Assembly: GCA_022844005.1 (NCBI GenBank)
Contig: JALHMN010000025.1
Location: 1-37,836 of the forward strand
From: a bacterium
Lineage (GTDB): Bacteria > Pseudomonadota > Alphaproteobacteria > Ferrovibrionales > Ferrovibrionaceae
Direction of reading: 5' to 3'
DNA: 37,836 nucleotides
Part shown: one piece after another, positions 16,539 to 23,739 of the stretch
How positions within the stretch are numbered: position 1 is the first letter of the stretch
Layout of the letters: the number at the start of each line of letters is the position of its first letter
Translations under genes and position numbers: made by a program
The notes under the pieces: generated by a model
The model's database searches: none
The model's input: only the letters and a program-made list of their open reading frames with translations
What the model was told of the DNA's origin: nothing

Positions 16539-17690
16539 TTATCTCCCGAGCAGGCGGTCGGAGATGATGCGCTGCTGGATCTCCGAGGTGCCCTCGAAGA
16601 TCTTCGTCAGGCGCGCATCGCGCCAGTAGCGCTCGACGGCGTGCAGTTTGGTGTAGCCGGCGCCGCCGTGGATCTGGATCCCCTCGGAGGTGACGCGTTC
16701 GGCCATTTCGGAGGCGTAGTACTTCACCATCGAGGCTTCCAGGTCGCAGCGGCGGCCGGAATCGATTTCGTTGCAGACGTGGTACATCAACTGGCGCGCC
16801 GCCTCGATCTCGGTCGCCATGGTGGCGATCTTGAAGCGGATGGCCTGGAACTGGCTGATCGGCTGGTTGAACTGCACGCGGGACTGCGAGTACTCGATCG
16901 AATCCTCGAGCGCCCCGCGGGCCAGGCCGATTGCCCGGGCGGCCGTATGCGCCCGCGCTTTCTCCAGGCCGTGGGTGGCGAGATAGAAGCCCTTGCCTTC
17001 CTCGCCGACGATCCATTCCTTCGGCACCCGGCACTCGTCGAAGGCGAGTTCCCAGGTCTTCCAGCCGAAATAGCCGATCTTCGGAATCGGATGGCCCTTC
17101 ACGCCATCGGGCAGCGTGCCGCGCTTCTTCGGAATCATGAAGGCGGTCAGGCCCTCGTGCCGGCGACCGGGCTTGCCGTCATCGGTACGCGCGATGACGA
17201 TCAGGAAGTCGGCCCCGTCGGCGAAGGTGCACCAGTACTTGTTGCCGGTGATGACGAAGGAATCGCCGTCCCGCTTGGCGCGGCAGGAAATATTGGCGAT
17301 GTCCGAGCCCGCATTGGGTTCGGACATGGAGAAAGCACCCAGCACTTCGCCGCGGGCGATCTTCGGCAGGAACTCGCGCTTCTGCTCTTCCGACAGCCGC
17401 TCTGTGCCGATCAGGCTGTTGCCGCGGGCGATGATGGAAGCGACCGACATCCAGCCGCGCGCCAGTTCCTCGGTGATCAGGCAGTATTCGAAGCAGCCGA
17501 GGCCGAGGCCGCCGTATTCCTCGGGGATGAGGATGCCGAAATATCCCATCTCGCCGAGCTTGTCGCGCAAGCTCATCGGGATGTCGCCTTCGACCGGATC
17601 CAGCCGGTTCGCCACCGGCAGCACTTCCTTCATCGTGAATTCGCGCGCCTGCTGCTGAATGAGGCGGCGCTCTTCGGTCATATAGGTCAT
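16539..17690 (-). CDS. acyl-CoA dehydrogenase
   Basis: A 383-residue flavoprotein. FAD/substrate signature FSMSEPNAGSDIANISCRA, the HGGAGYTKLHAVERYWRDA helix and the catalytic Glu366 in KIFEGTSEIQQ are all intact, so it should be an active alpha,beta-dehydrogenase passing electrons to electron-transfer flavoprotein. It sits between two MaoC genes, with gaps of 9 and 3 bp. In this operon it might oxidise a saturated branched dicarboxyl-CoA such as methylsuccinyl-CoA to mesaconyl-CoA, widening the substrate range; that assignment is inference. The comparable Pseudomonas itaconate cluster also contains such a gene. Confidence 0.9.
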   Translation of the reverse strand: MTYMTEERRLIQQQAREFTMKEVLPVANRLDPVEGDIPMSLRDKLGEMGYFGILIPEEYGGLGLGCFEYCLITEELARGWMSVASIIARGNSLIGTERLSEEQKREFLPKIARGEVLGAFSMSEPNAGSDIANISCRAKRDGDSFVITGNKYWCTFADGADFLIVIARTDDGKPGRRHEGLTAFMIPKKRGTLPDGVKGHPIPKIGYFGWKTWELAFDECRVPKEWIVGEEGKGFYLATHGLEKARAHTAARAIGLARGALEDSIEYSQSRVQFNQPISQFQAIRFKIATMATEIEAARQLMYHVCNEIDSGRRCDLEASMVKYYASEMAERVTSEGIQIHGGAGYTKLHAVERYWRDARLTKIFEGTSEIQQRIISDRLLGR

Positions 17691-17699
17691 GGGCTGGGC

Positions 17700-18188
17700 T
17701 CAGGGATTGCGCTTGTTGATGAGATTCGATCGCTTGAAGTCACAGACCAGTTCGCCGTGCTGGTTGAACCCCTGGGTATGCCACTTGGCGATGCCCATCT
17801 TCGGGTTGCTGCCCGAAGGCCGGCGATCGACCACGGTCGACTTGGCGAAGATGGTGTCACCGGGATAAACCGGCTTGTGATAGATCAGCTCGTCGACCGA
17901 GAGGAAGGGTCCGCCGCCTTCCGAAAGGTCTTCGACCGACATGCCGAAGATGGTGTTGAACACCAGCAGCGGATTGACCGGCGTGTCGCGATGCCCCATC
18001 GCCTTGGCGAATTCGACGTTCGTGTACTGCGGATTGAAGTGCAGGGTCAGCGTGGTGAAGATCGCGTTCTCCGCTTGGCTGATCGTGCGCCCCCAGTGAT
18101 GGTGGAACACACGGCCCGGCTCGAAGTCCTCGTAGCGGTTGCCCTTGGGGCGCAGCACCGCCTTCTTCACGAATTCAGGTTCTTCCAT
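17700..18188 (-). CDS. MaoC-like hot-dog dehydratase/hydratase (second copy)
   Basis: A 162-residue MaoC-family protein (NRYEDFEPGRVFHHHWGRT at the N-terminus, then LHFNPQYTNVEFAKAMGHR, where the Asn-Pro and nearby residues correspond to the MaoC active-site strand). HKPVYPGDTIFAKSTVVDRR is the conserved later segment. It is only distantly similar to the other MaoC protein in the operon, so this is not a recent duplication. It lies 25 bp after the MmgE/PrpD stop. Probable hydratase for the CoA ester made by the CaiB-type enzyme; which of the two MaoC proteins does this cannot be decided here. Confidence 0.82.
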   Translation of the reverse strand: MEEPEFVKKAVLRPKGNRYEDFEPGRVFHHHWGRTISQAENAIFTTLTLHFNPQYTNVEFAKAMGHRDTPVNPLLVFNTIFGMSVEDLSEGGGPFLSVDELIYHKPVYPGDTIFAKSTVVDRRPSGSNPKMGIAKWHTQGFNQHGELVCDFKRSNLINKRNP

Positions 18189-18213
18189 CGGTTCCTCTCG
18201 ACGAACGGATTGT

Positions 18214-19593
18214 TCAGGCGCGGGCGAGTTCCATCAGGGCGCCCACGTCCTTCAGCCCTTCCAGGCCATCGACCGCGGCGGCCAGCGCTTTCGCCCTGTT
18301 CTCGCCCAGCACCGGCACGACCAGGCTCATGAACTTGGCCGCGACCCGCTCGCCCTGGCGGGCGACGTCCGCGGCCGGGATGCCGGTGTCGTGGCGCACC
18401 TGCAGCTGCTTGCCGGTCTTCAGGTCGACGATCGATTCGGTGACCGAATGGCCCCAGTCGGCGCCTTGCGGCTCGACCGATACCCGGTCGCGCAACTGCA
18501 CGATCTTCGGATCGGACGCGGTTGCTTCCGAATAGGTCTCCGGTGCCGCGGTGTCGCCGCCCAGCACGCTGAGCGCGGCGTTGAAGCGCAGACTGAATTT
18601 CGCTTCCAGGCCCGTCTTCGGTTCGCGGATGTTGCACATCTTGTCCGCACCCGGTTCCACCTTCAGACGGATGGAGGCGATGTCGTCGGGCTTCAGGCCC
18701 TGCTCGCGAACCAGCGTGCGCAGGCCCTCGATGGCGCCATGCGTGCCGTAGCAGGCGGCGTTGTACTTGAAGAGGTTGTTGCGCACATGGAAGCCGCCTT
18801 CGGGCGTAGACAGGGCACGTTCCATGTTGAAGTCGGGGCTTTGCGTCGCCGCGAAACCCTGCACGCATTCCAGGATGTCGGTACGGCTGGTATAGCCGCG
18901 CGCGGCCAGTTGGGCGCCGATCAGACCGTTCTCGGCCGCCTTTCCCGCGTGGAGCGGCTTGCACATCGTGCCGAACTGCGACTTCAGCCCCGCGGCCTGC
19001 GTCCCGGCGATGCCGAGCGCGCGCGCCGTGGTTTCGGCATCGAAACCCAGGAGATGCGCGCAAGCCGCGGCCGAACCGAAGCTGCCGACCGTCGCCGTCG
19101 CATGAAAGCCGCGCGCATAGTGGCCGGGCGCCACCAGCAGCCCCACCATGCCGAGCGCCTCGTAGCCGGCGATGAAGGCGGTCAGGACATCCTTGCCCGA
19201 TGCCTTCCGCTGTTCGGCGAGCGCCAGCATCCCGGGCAAGGCCGCCACCGTCGGATGCCCGCCCATGGAGAAATTGACGTCGTCATAGTCCAGCGCATGG
19301 CTCATGGCGCCATTGATCAGCGCGGCCTGGCGGGTCGAGACCTTCTGGGGATGCCCGACCAGCGAGGCGAGCGGGTTGCCGCCGTCCTCCAGTGCCTGGT
19401 CGAGCAGCATCTTCGAGAGCGGCTCTTCGGCACCGGCGAGGGTCACGGCGAACCAGTCGAGGATGCATTGCTTGGCGACGGCGCGGATCGGTTCGGGAAG
19501 GCCGTCTGCCGTGATGGCGCGGACCCGGTCGACCACCGCGGCCGTGGCGGCGCGGCCTTGCGTGGACGGGTGCAACGCAGGTGCTGTCGCCAT
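18214..19593 (-). CDS. MmgE/PrpD family protein
   Basis: A 459-residue protein of the family holding 2-methylcitrate dehydratase (PrpD) and cis-aconitate decarboxylase. Diagnostic segments: CILDWFAVTLAGAEEPLS, MSHALDYDDVN (first-domain substrate loop), YNAACYGTHGAIEGL. It is the first gene of the minus-strand operon; ATG at 19593 with GGAGGAAA upstream. A PrpD-family gene also sits in the Pseudomonas itaconate cluster, where its role is not settled as far as I know. It could dehydrate a 2-hydroxy dicarboxylate, or make or consume itaconate or aconitate. The family call is firm, the reaction is open. Confidence 0.9.
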   Translation of the reverse strand: MATAPALHPSTQGRAATAAVVDRVRAITADGLPEPIRAVAKQCILDWFAVTLAGAEEPLSKMLLDQALEDGGNPLASLVGHPQKVSTRQAALINGAMSHALDYDDVNFSMGGHPTVAALPGMLALAEQRKASGKDVLTAFIAGYEALGMVGLLVAPGHYARGFHATATVGSFGSAAACAHLLGFDAETTARALGIAGTQAAGLKSQFGTMCKPLHAGKAAENGLIGAQLAARGYTSRTDILECVQGFAATQSPDFNMERALSTPEGGFHVRNNLFKYNAACYGTHGAIEGLRTLVREQGLKPDDIASIRLKVEPGADKMCNIREPKTGLEAKFSLRFNAALSVLGGDTAAPETYSEATASDPKIVQLRDRVSVEPQGADWGHSVTESIVDLKTGKQLQVRHDTGIPAADVARQGERVAAKFMSLVVPVLGENRAKALAAAVDGLEGLKDVGALMELARA

Positions 19594-19675
19594 TTTCGTT
19601 TCCTCCGCTTCGTTGCCGTGAGGATGTCACCCTTCAGGGTCTCGGGCCAGCCTTGGAATCATCGTTCTGCTTTAT

Positions 19676-19691
19676 CATCATATACATGATG
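19676..19691. promoter_or_regulatory. operator-like palindrome in the prpD-matB divergent region
   Basis: CATCAT-ATAC-ATGATG is a 6-bp inverted repeat with a 4-bp spacer in an AT-rich island between the divergent MmgE/PrpD and malonyl-CoA synthetase genes. The central TCATATACATGA is a 12-bp near-palindrome. On the minus strand it includes TATGAT, a fair -10. It would suit a dimeric regulator, for example the IclR protein of the operon or a GntR-type malonate regulator elsewhere. No binding data; convincing -35 boxes were not found. Confidence 0.4.
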
Positions 19692-19785
19692 TCTTCGTCT
19701 CATGCCGGCTACGGCGATGCTGCCAAGGCCGCCGCCGGCCCCTATGATCCGCCGCCTTTTCCCGCCGCAGCGAAGTCCCCGACCC

Positions 19786-21303
19786 ATGCCCTCCGAAAAT
19801 CTCTTCGCCCTCATCCGCGCCGCCGTCTCCGACCCGGCGAAGCCGTTCCTGGAGACGCCGGAGGGGCGGAAATGGTCCTACGGCGACCTCTTCGCCGAGA
19901 CGGCGCGGATCGCCCACGCGCTCCGGGGCTACGGGGTCGAGCCGGGCGACAGGGTGGCGGTTCAGGTGGAGAAGTCGCCCGACGCCATCGCCCTCTATCT
20001 CGCCTGTCTGCGCGCCGGGGCGGTCTTCCTGCCGCTCAACACCGCCTACACGCTGGCCGAACTCGAATATTTCCTGGGCGACGCCGAGCCGCGCCTCTTC
20101 GTCGTCCGTCCGGATGCCGAGGCGGCGGCGAAGACGCTGGCGGCCAAGGTGGGCGTCGCCCATGTGGCGACGCTCGGCCAGCACGCCGACGGCTCCCTGA
20201 TCGAAGCGGCCAAGGGCAAGCCCGCGGATTTCGAGGACGTCGCACGGAAGAAGGACGATCTCGCCGCCATTCTCTACACCTCGGGCACCACCGGGCGCTC
20301 CAAGGGCGCCATGCTCTCCCACGACAACCTCTATTCGAACTCTCACAGCCTGGTCGACTACTGGCGCTTCACTGCGAAGGACGTGCTGATTCACGCCCTG
20401 CCGATCTTCCACACCCACGGCCTTTTCGTCGCCACCAACGTGACGCTTCTCGCCGGGGGGCGGATGATCTTCCTGTCGAAGTTCGATCCCGACCTGATCA
20501 TGAAGGTGATGCCTGAGGCGACCGCGATGATGGGCGTCCCCACCTTCTACACCCGCCTGCTGCAGCATCCCGGCCTGACGAAGGAGGCGACCGCGCATAT
20601 GCGCCTCTTCATCTCGGGATCGGCGCCGCTCCTGGCCGAAACCCATCGCGAATGGAGTGCCAAGACCGGGCACGCCATCCTCGAACGCTACGGCATGACC
20701 GAGACCAACATGAACACCTCCAACCCATATGACGGCGACCGCGTGCCGGGCACGGTGGGCTTCCCCTTGCCCGGCGTGGAGATTCGTGTCGCCGATCCGG
20801 AGACGGGCAAACTCCTCGGCACCGACGAGATCGGCATGATCGAGGTGAAGGGCAGGAACGTCTTCGGCGGCTATTGGCGCATGCCGGAGAAGACCAAGGC
20901 CGAATTCCGCCCCGACGGCTTCTTCATCACCGGTGATCTGGGGAAGATCGATGGCCGGGGCTATGTCCATATCGTCGGCCGCGGCAAGGACCTGATCATC
21001 ACCGGTGGCTTCAACGTCTATCCGAAGGAAGTGGAGAGCGAACTCGACGCGCTGCCCGGCGTGGTCGAATCCGCCGTCATCGGTCTCGCCCACAAGGATT
21101 TCGGCGAGGGCGTCACCGCGGTGATCGTGCCCGAGAAGGGGGCGAAACTGGACGAGGCGGAGATCTTGAAGACCCTGGAAGCCCGCCTCGCCAAATTCAA
21201 GCTGCCCAAGCGCGTCCTCTTCATGGAAGACCTGCCGCGCAACACCATGGGCAAGGTTCAGAAGAACCTTCTGCGGGAGCAGTTCAAGGGCCTGTACGAG
21301 TAG
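19786..21303 (+). CDS. matB: malonyl-CoA synthetase (malonate--CoA ligase)
   Basis: A 505-residue adenylate-forming enzyme. The ATP-binding loop YTSGTTGRSKGAMLSHDN (residues 164-181), the adenine motif ERYGMTETNMNTSNPYDG, and the hinge/lysine region GRGKDLIITGGFNVYPKE and PRNTMGKVQKN are all intact. Sequence and length are very close to what I remember of Rhodopseudomonas palustris MatB, which activates malonate and methylmalonate. The start is set at the ATG at 19786 (MPSENLFALI); the upstream in-frame codons are proline/arginine-rich and unlike the family. No strong ribosome site. No matA decarboxylase is visible. It is divergent from the C5-acid operon and shares its regulatory gap. Confidence 0.92.
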   Translation: MPSENLFALIRAAVSDPAKPFLETPEGRKWSYGDLFAETARIAHALRGYGVEPGDRVAVQVEKSPDAIALYLACLRAGAVFLPLNTAYTLAELEYFLGDAEPRLFVVRPDAEAAAKTLAAKVGVAHVATLGQHADGSLIEAAKGKPADFEDVARKKDDLAAILYTSGTTGRSKGAMLSHDNLYSNSHSLVDYWRFTAKDVLIHALPIFHTHGLFVATNVTLLAGGRMIFLSKFDPDLIMKVMPEATAMMGVPTFYTRLLQHPGLTKEATAHMRLFISGSAPLLAETHREWSAKTGHAILERYGMTETNMNTSNPYDGDRVPGTVGFPLPGVEIRVADPETGKLLGTDEIGMIEVKGRNVFGGYWRMPEKTKAEFRPDGFFITGDLGKIDGRGYVHIVGRGKDLIITGGFNVYPKEVESELDALPGVVESAVIGLAHKDFGEGVTAVIVPEKGAKLDEAEILKTLEARLAKFKLPKRVLFMEDLPRNTMGKVQKNLLREQFKGLYE

Positions 21304-21312
21304 GCGGCTCCC

Positions 21313-21334
21313 GCCCTCCCGGTGAAAGGAGGGC
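21313..21334 (+). terminator. possible terminator after matB
   Basis: GCCCTCC (21313-21319) and GGAGGGC (21328-21334) form a 7-bp stem with an 8-nt loop 9 bp past the matB stop. Only a short ACTTTCT follows, so it is a weak Rho-independent candidate. It could also serve minus-strand transcripts. Confidence 0.4.
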
Positions 21335-21347
21335 CGGCAGGGACTTT

Positions 21348-21491
21348 CTACCGGATGGAGATGCCGCCATCGATCCTGATGGTCTGGCCGGTGATGTGAG
21401 GAGGCGGCGTTCGAGCAGAGAAGAGCACCGTATCGGCAACTTCATTCGCCCGGCCGAAAGCCCGGCGTTGCGCGCCGTGCGCAATCCCTCG
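21348..21491 (-). pseudogene. remnant of a short-chain dehydrogenase/reductase (C-terminal end only)
   Basis: Read on the minus strand, about 48 codons end at a TAG (21348-21350) with RAFGRANEVADTVLFSA and then HITGQTIRIDGGISIR. This is the highly typical C-terminus of an SDR enzyme (G-RP-EVA-AVLFLAS ... YITGQTI-VDGG). The Rossmann fold, the Tyr-x3-Lys motif and the rest are absent; upstream lies the start of a secreted-protein gene on the other strand. It is best explained as the tail left after deletion or replacement of an SDR gene. Confidence 0.65.
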
Positions 21492-21520
21492 ATTCTGCCT
21501 GTTCGACATTGGAGGCGTAG

Positions 21521-22216
21521 GTGCGCGGATCGGCGCGAGCGGCAATATTCATCCTGGTCCTGACAGCCATCCCCGCCGCGGCGGGCGAGACGAGGGTGCC
21601 CTGGCGCAGCCTCGGCTTCGGTGATTTCCAGGCTGATCCGCCGCCGCGCGAGCAGCGGCTCCGGGAAGACGGGTTGGTTCGCGCCACCGTCCTTCCCGCC
21701 ATCGAACGCAACATCGCCTACCGCATCGCCGCCGACGGCGGCATCGACGTGACCGCGATGACCTTTGCCGCGCTGTTCGATCCGAAGCGCGCCTGGGCCG
21801 ACCGGTTGGGCCTTGACCCCAAGGCGGAGGCGGCGCTGCTGCGTCACGAACAGGGACATCTCGACATCACCGAGGGAATCGTGCGCCAGATGACGGCGCG
21901 GACGCAGGAAATCCGCCGGCAGATCACCGCCGCCTTCGCCACCGATCCGGCGCTGCGGGGGGCGATGGCGGCCTTGTCGGGCCAGATCGGCGCTGCCGGG
22001 CCGGAGAGTTCGCGCCGGGAACTGGCGGCCCGCCGCGTGGCGCTGCTCGAGGAAGCCTCGCCCATCCTCACCGGCCTGTTTGCCCTGCACACCGAGCTAC
22101 AAGACAGCTACGACGCCGAAACCCGGCACGGCCGCGACAGCGCGCGGCAGGCCGAGTGGGAGGAGGCGATCCGCGCTCGCCTGCTTCGCCATCCACCGGG
22201 GCCCCGCCCCGACTGA
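21521..22216 (+). CDS. secreted HEXXH protein, DUF922-like putative zinc protease
   Basis: A 231-residue protein starting at a GTG with GGAGG 5 bp upstream. The N-terminus is a signal peptide (hydrophobic core IFILVLTAIPAAAGE). An HEXXH zinc motif is present at residues 109-113 (LLRHEQGHLDITE), in a helix that resembles the DUF922 family of predicted secreted Zn-dependent proteases. The C-terminal half is helical and charged (SRRELAARRVALLEE). It would act in the periplasm. It stands alone between the matB/SDR-remnant region and a permease gene; no substrate can be inferred. Confidence 0.72.
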   Translation: MRGSARAAIFILVLTAIPAAAGETRVPWRSLGFGDFQADPPPREQRLREDGLVRATVLPAIERNIAYRIAADGGIDVTAMTFAALFDPKRAWADRLGLDPKAEAALLRHEQGHLDITEGIVRQMTARTQEIRRQITAAFATDPALRGAMAALSGQIGAAGPESSRRELAARRVALLEEASPILTGLFALHTELQDSYDAETRHGRDSARQAEWEEAIRARLLRHPPGPRPD

Positions 22217-22278
22217 TGACGCGACCCCGTTCGCCGGATAGCCTGCGGCCCGCGGGGTCATGACGGGGAGGAAACGAC

Positions 22279-23166
22279 GTGGTTGCGACAGTGGCCGAGA
22301 CGGCGCCGCCGGGTGCCTTCCTGCGCGGCGCCTCCTTCGCCGCCGGGGCGGCCGTCTGCTGGAGCATGGCGGGGGTGGTTGTCCGCCATCTCGACCTGAA
22401 GGATGTCGACGTCTCCTTCTGGCGCTCGGTCTTCATGTTCCTGGCGCTCCTCCCGGTATTGCTCTGGCAGCGCCGGGCGCTCATGACCGACCTCGCCTTG
22501 GGCTGGCGTAGCATGGTCTTCAGCGGCTTCCTGCTCGCCGTCACCTTCGTCGCCTTCATCGTGGCGCTCGGCCTCACCTCGGTTGCCAACGTGATGGTGG
22601 TGCTGGCCGCCAATCCCTTCATCACGGCGTTGTTCGCCCGCCTCGGCCTTGGCGAGAAGATTGCGCCCTTCACGCTCGCCGCCATGGGGTTGGCGGCCGC
22701 CGGCCTGATCCTGACCGTGGTCGATTCGGTGCAGCTCGGCCAGGCCGCCGGCATGCTGCTGGCCCTCCTGGTGCCGACCGCCTTCTCGCTCAACTCCATG
22801 TACATGCGGCGCAACCGGACGCTCAGCCAGCTTCCCACGCTCGCCTTCGCCGCCCTCTTCTCCGGCCTCCTGGTCTTGCCCTTCGCCGACTTCACCGCGC
22901 TCGCCGCCCGCCACCTGCCTTGGCTTCTGCTGCTCGGGCCGGTGCAGTTGCTGCTCGGTCTCTGGCTCTTCTCGCGGGCGCTGCGCCACGTCACCGCGGC
23001 CCAGGCGGCCCTCATCGGCGTGATCGAGATGGTGCTGGCGCCGTTCTGGGTCTGGCTGGCGCATGGCGAGGCGCCGGCGGCGCTGACGATGCTGGGCGGG
23101 GCCATCGTCATCGGCGCCGTGGTCGCGAATGGTCTCGTCCAGATGCGTCAGCATCAGTCGAGATAG
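22279..23166 (+). CDS. EamA/DMT family permease
   Basis: A 295-residue membrane protein with about ten hydrophobic helices in two repeats (residues 15-140 and 150-285), the drug/metabolite transporter pattern. VANVMVVLAANPFITALFA and AAQAALIGVIEMVLAPFWVW are the matching fourth/fifth-helix segments of each repeat. Start at a GTG (22279) with GGGGAGGAAA upstream. The gene follows the HEXXH protein by 62 bp and converges on the thioesterase gene. Substrate unknown; family members export amino acids or metabolites. Confidence 0.88.
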   Translation: MVATVAETAPPGAFLRGASFAAGAAVCWSMAGVVVRHLDLKDVDVSFWRSVFMFLALLPVLLWQRRALMTDLALGWRSMVFSGFLLAVTFVAFIVALGLTSVANVMVVLAANPFITALFARLGLGEKIAPFTLAAMGLAAAGLILTVVDSVQLGQAAGMLLALLVPTAFSLNSMYMRRNRTLSQLPTLAFAALFSGLLVLPFADFTALAARHLPWLLLLGPVQLLLGLWLFSRALRHVTAAQAALIGVIEMVLAPFWVWLAHGEAPAALTMLGGAIVIGAVVANGLVQMRQHQSR

Positions 23167-23206
23167 ACCTGCGCCCCCGGCAGCTTGGCACAGACCCCGC
23201 GCAATT

Positions 23207-23656
23207 TCAGCGCGCCTCGAACACCTTGAAGATGGCGGTGGCGGTCAACAGCAGCGTCTCGCCCGCGCTCGCTTCCGCGTCGAGGAAGGCGAGAGTCCTG
23301 GTCAATCGCCGCATCTCGGCCCGCCCAGTGATCCATTGTCCTATGGGCGCCCCCGCGACGAACTGGGTGGTCAGCGCGATGGTGGCGCAGGGTCGCCCCG
23401 TCGACGCGACAACCGCATGTCCCAGCAGCGTGTCGATGAAGGTGACGATGGCTGCGCCATGCAGCACGCCATTGGGGTTGCCGTGCCGGTCCCCGGCCAG
23501 GAAGCCGTATTCGAATCGTCCATCGGCTTCCTGCTTCCAGTAGAACGGACCCGAGAGGCCGATATAGCCCCCCGTCTCTCGAAAGGGTGTGAAACCCTCG
23601 GGCGCCTGCGGGTCGATGATTCTGTCCTCCCGGATCGTTTTCCCCCACCACGGCAC
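23207..23656 (-). CDS. PaaI-type hot-dog thioesterase
   Basis: A 149-residue hot-dog protein. NPNGVLHGAAIVTFIDTLLGHA contains, in two overlapping parts, the HG-loop and catalytic Asp helix of PaaI-like acyl-CoA thioesterases, followed by ATIALTTQFVAGAP. It would hydrolyse an acyl- or aryl-CoA in the cytoplasm. The start is a GTG at 23656 without a clear ribosome site. It is divergent from hemN and convergent with the EamA gene, so it is probably monocistronic. Confidence 0.85.
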   Translation of the reverse strand: MPWWGKTIREDRIIDPQAPEGFTPFRETGGYIGLSGPFYWKQEADGRFEYGFLAGDRHGNPNGVLHGAAIVTFIDTLLGHAVVASTGRPCATIALTTQFVAGAPIGQWITGRAEMRRLTRTLAFLDAEASAGETLLLTATAIFKVFEAR

Positions 23657-23691
23657 GACAGTATGGTGGGCCCGTCCGGGGGCGAAGGAAT

Positions 23692-23705
23692 TTGTCCTGG
23701 ATCAA
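23692..23705 (+). promoter_or_regulatory. putative FNR/FnrL box upstream of hemN
   Basis: TTGTC-CTGG-ATCAA against the FNR consensus TTGAT-N4-ATCAA: the right half-site is perfect and the left differs at two bases. It is 35 bp upstream of the hemN ATG. hemN is a classical FNR target because it replaces the oxygen-dependent oxidase under anoxia. Support is moderate because one half-site is imperfect. Confidence 0.4.
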
Positions 23706-23739
23706 GGCATCGCCGCCCAGGCCCGCCAGGATGCCAGGC

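Noticed and set aside
19581-20516. 311-codon plus-strand frame overlapping the start of matB
   Set aside because: Arg/Pro-rich out-of-frame shadow; matB in the other frame has all adenylate-forming motifs.
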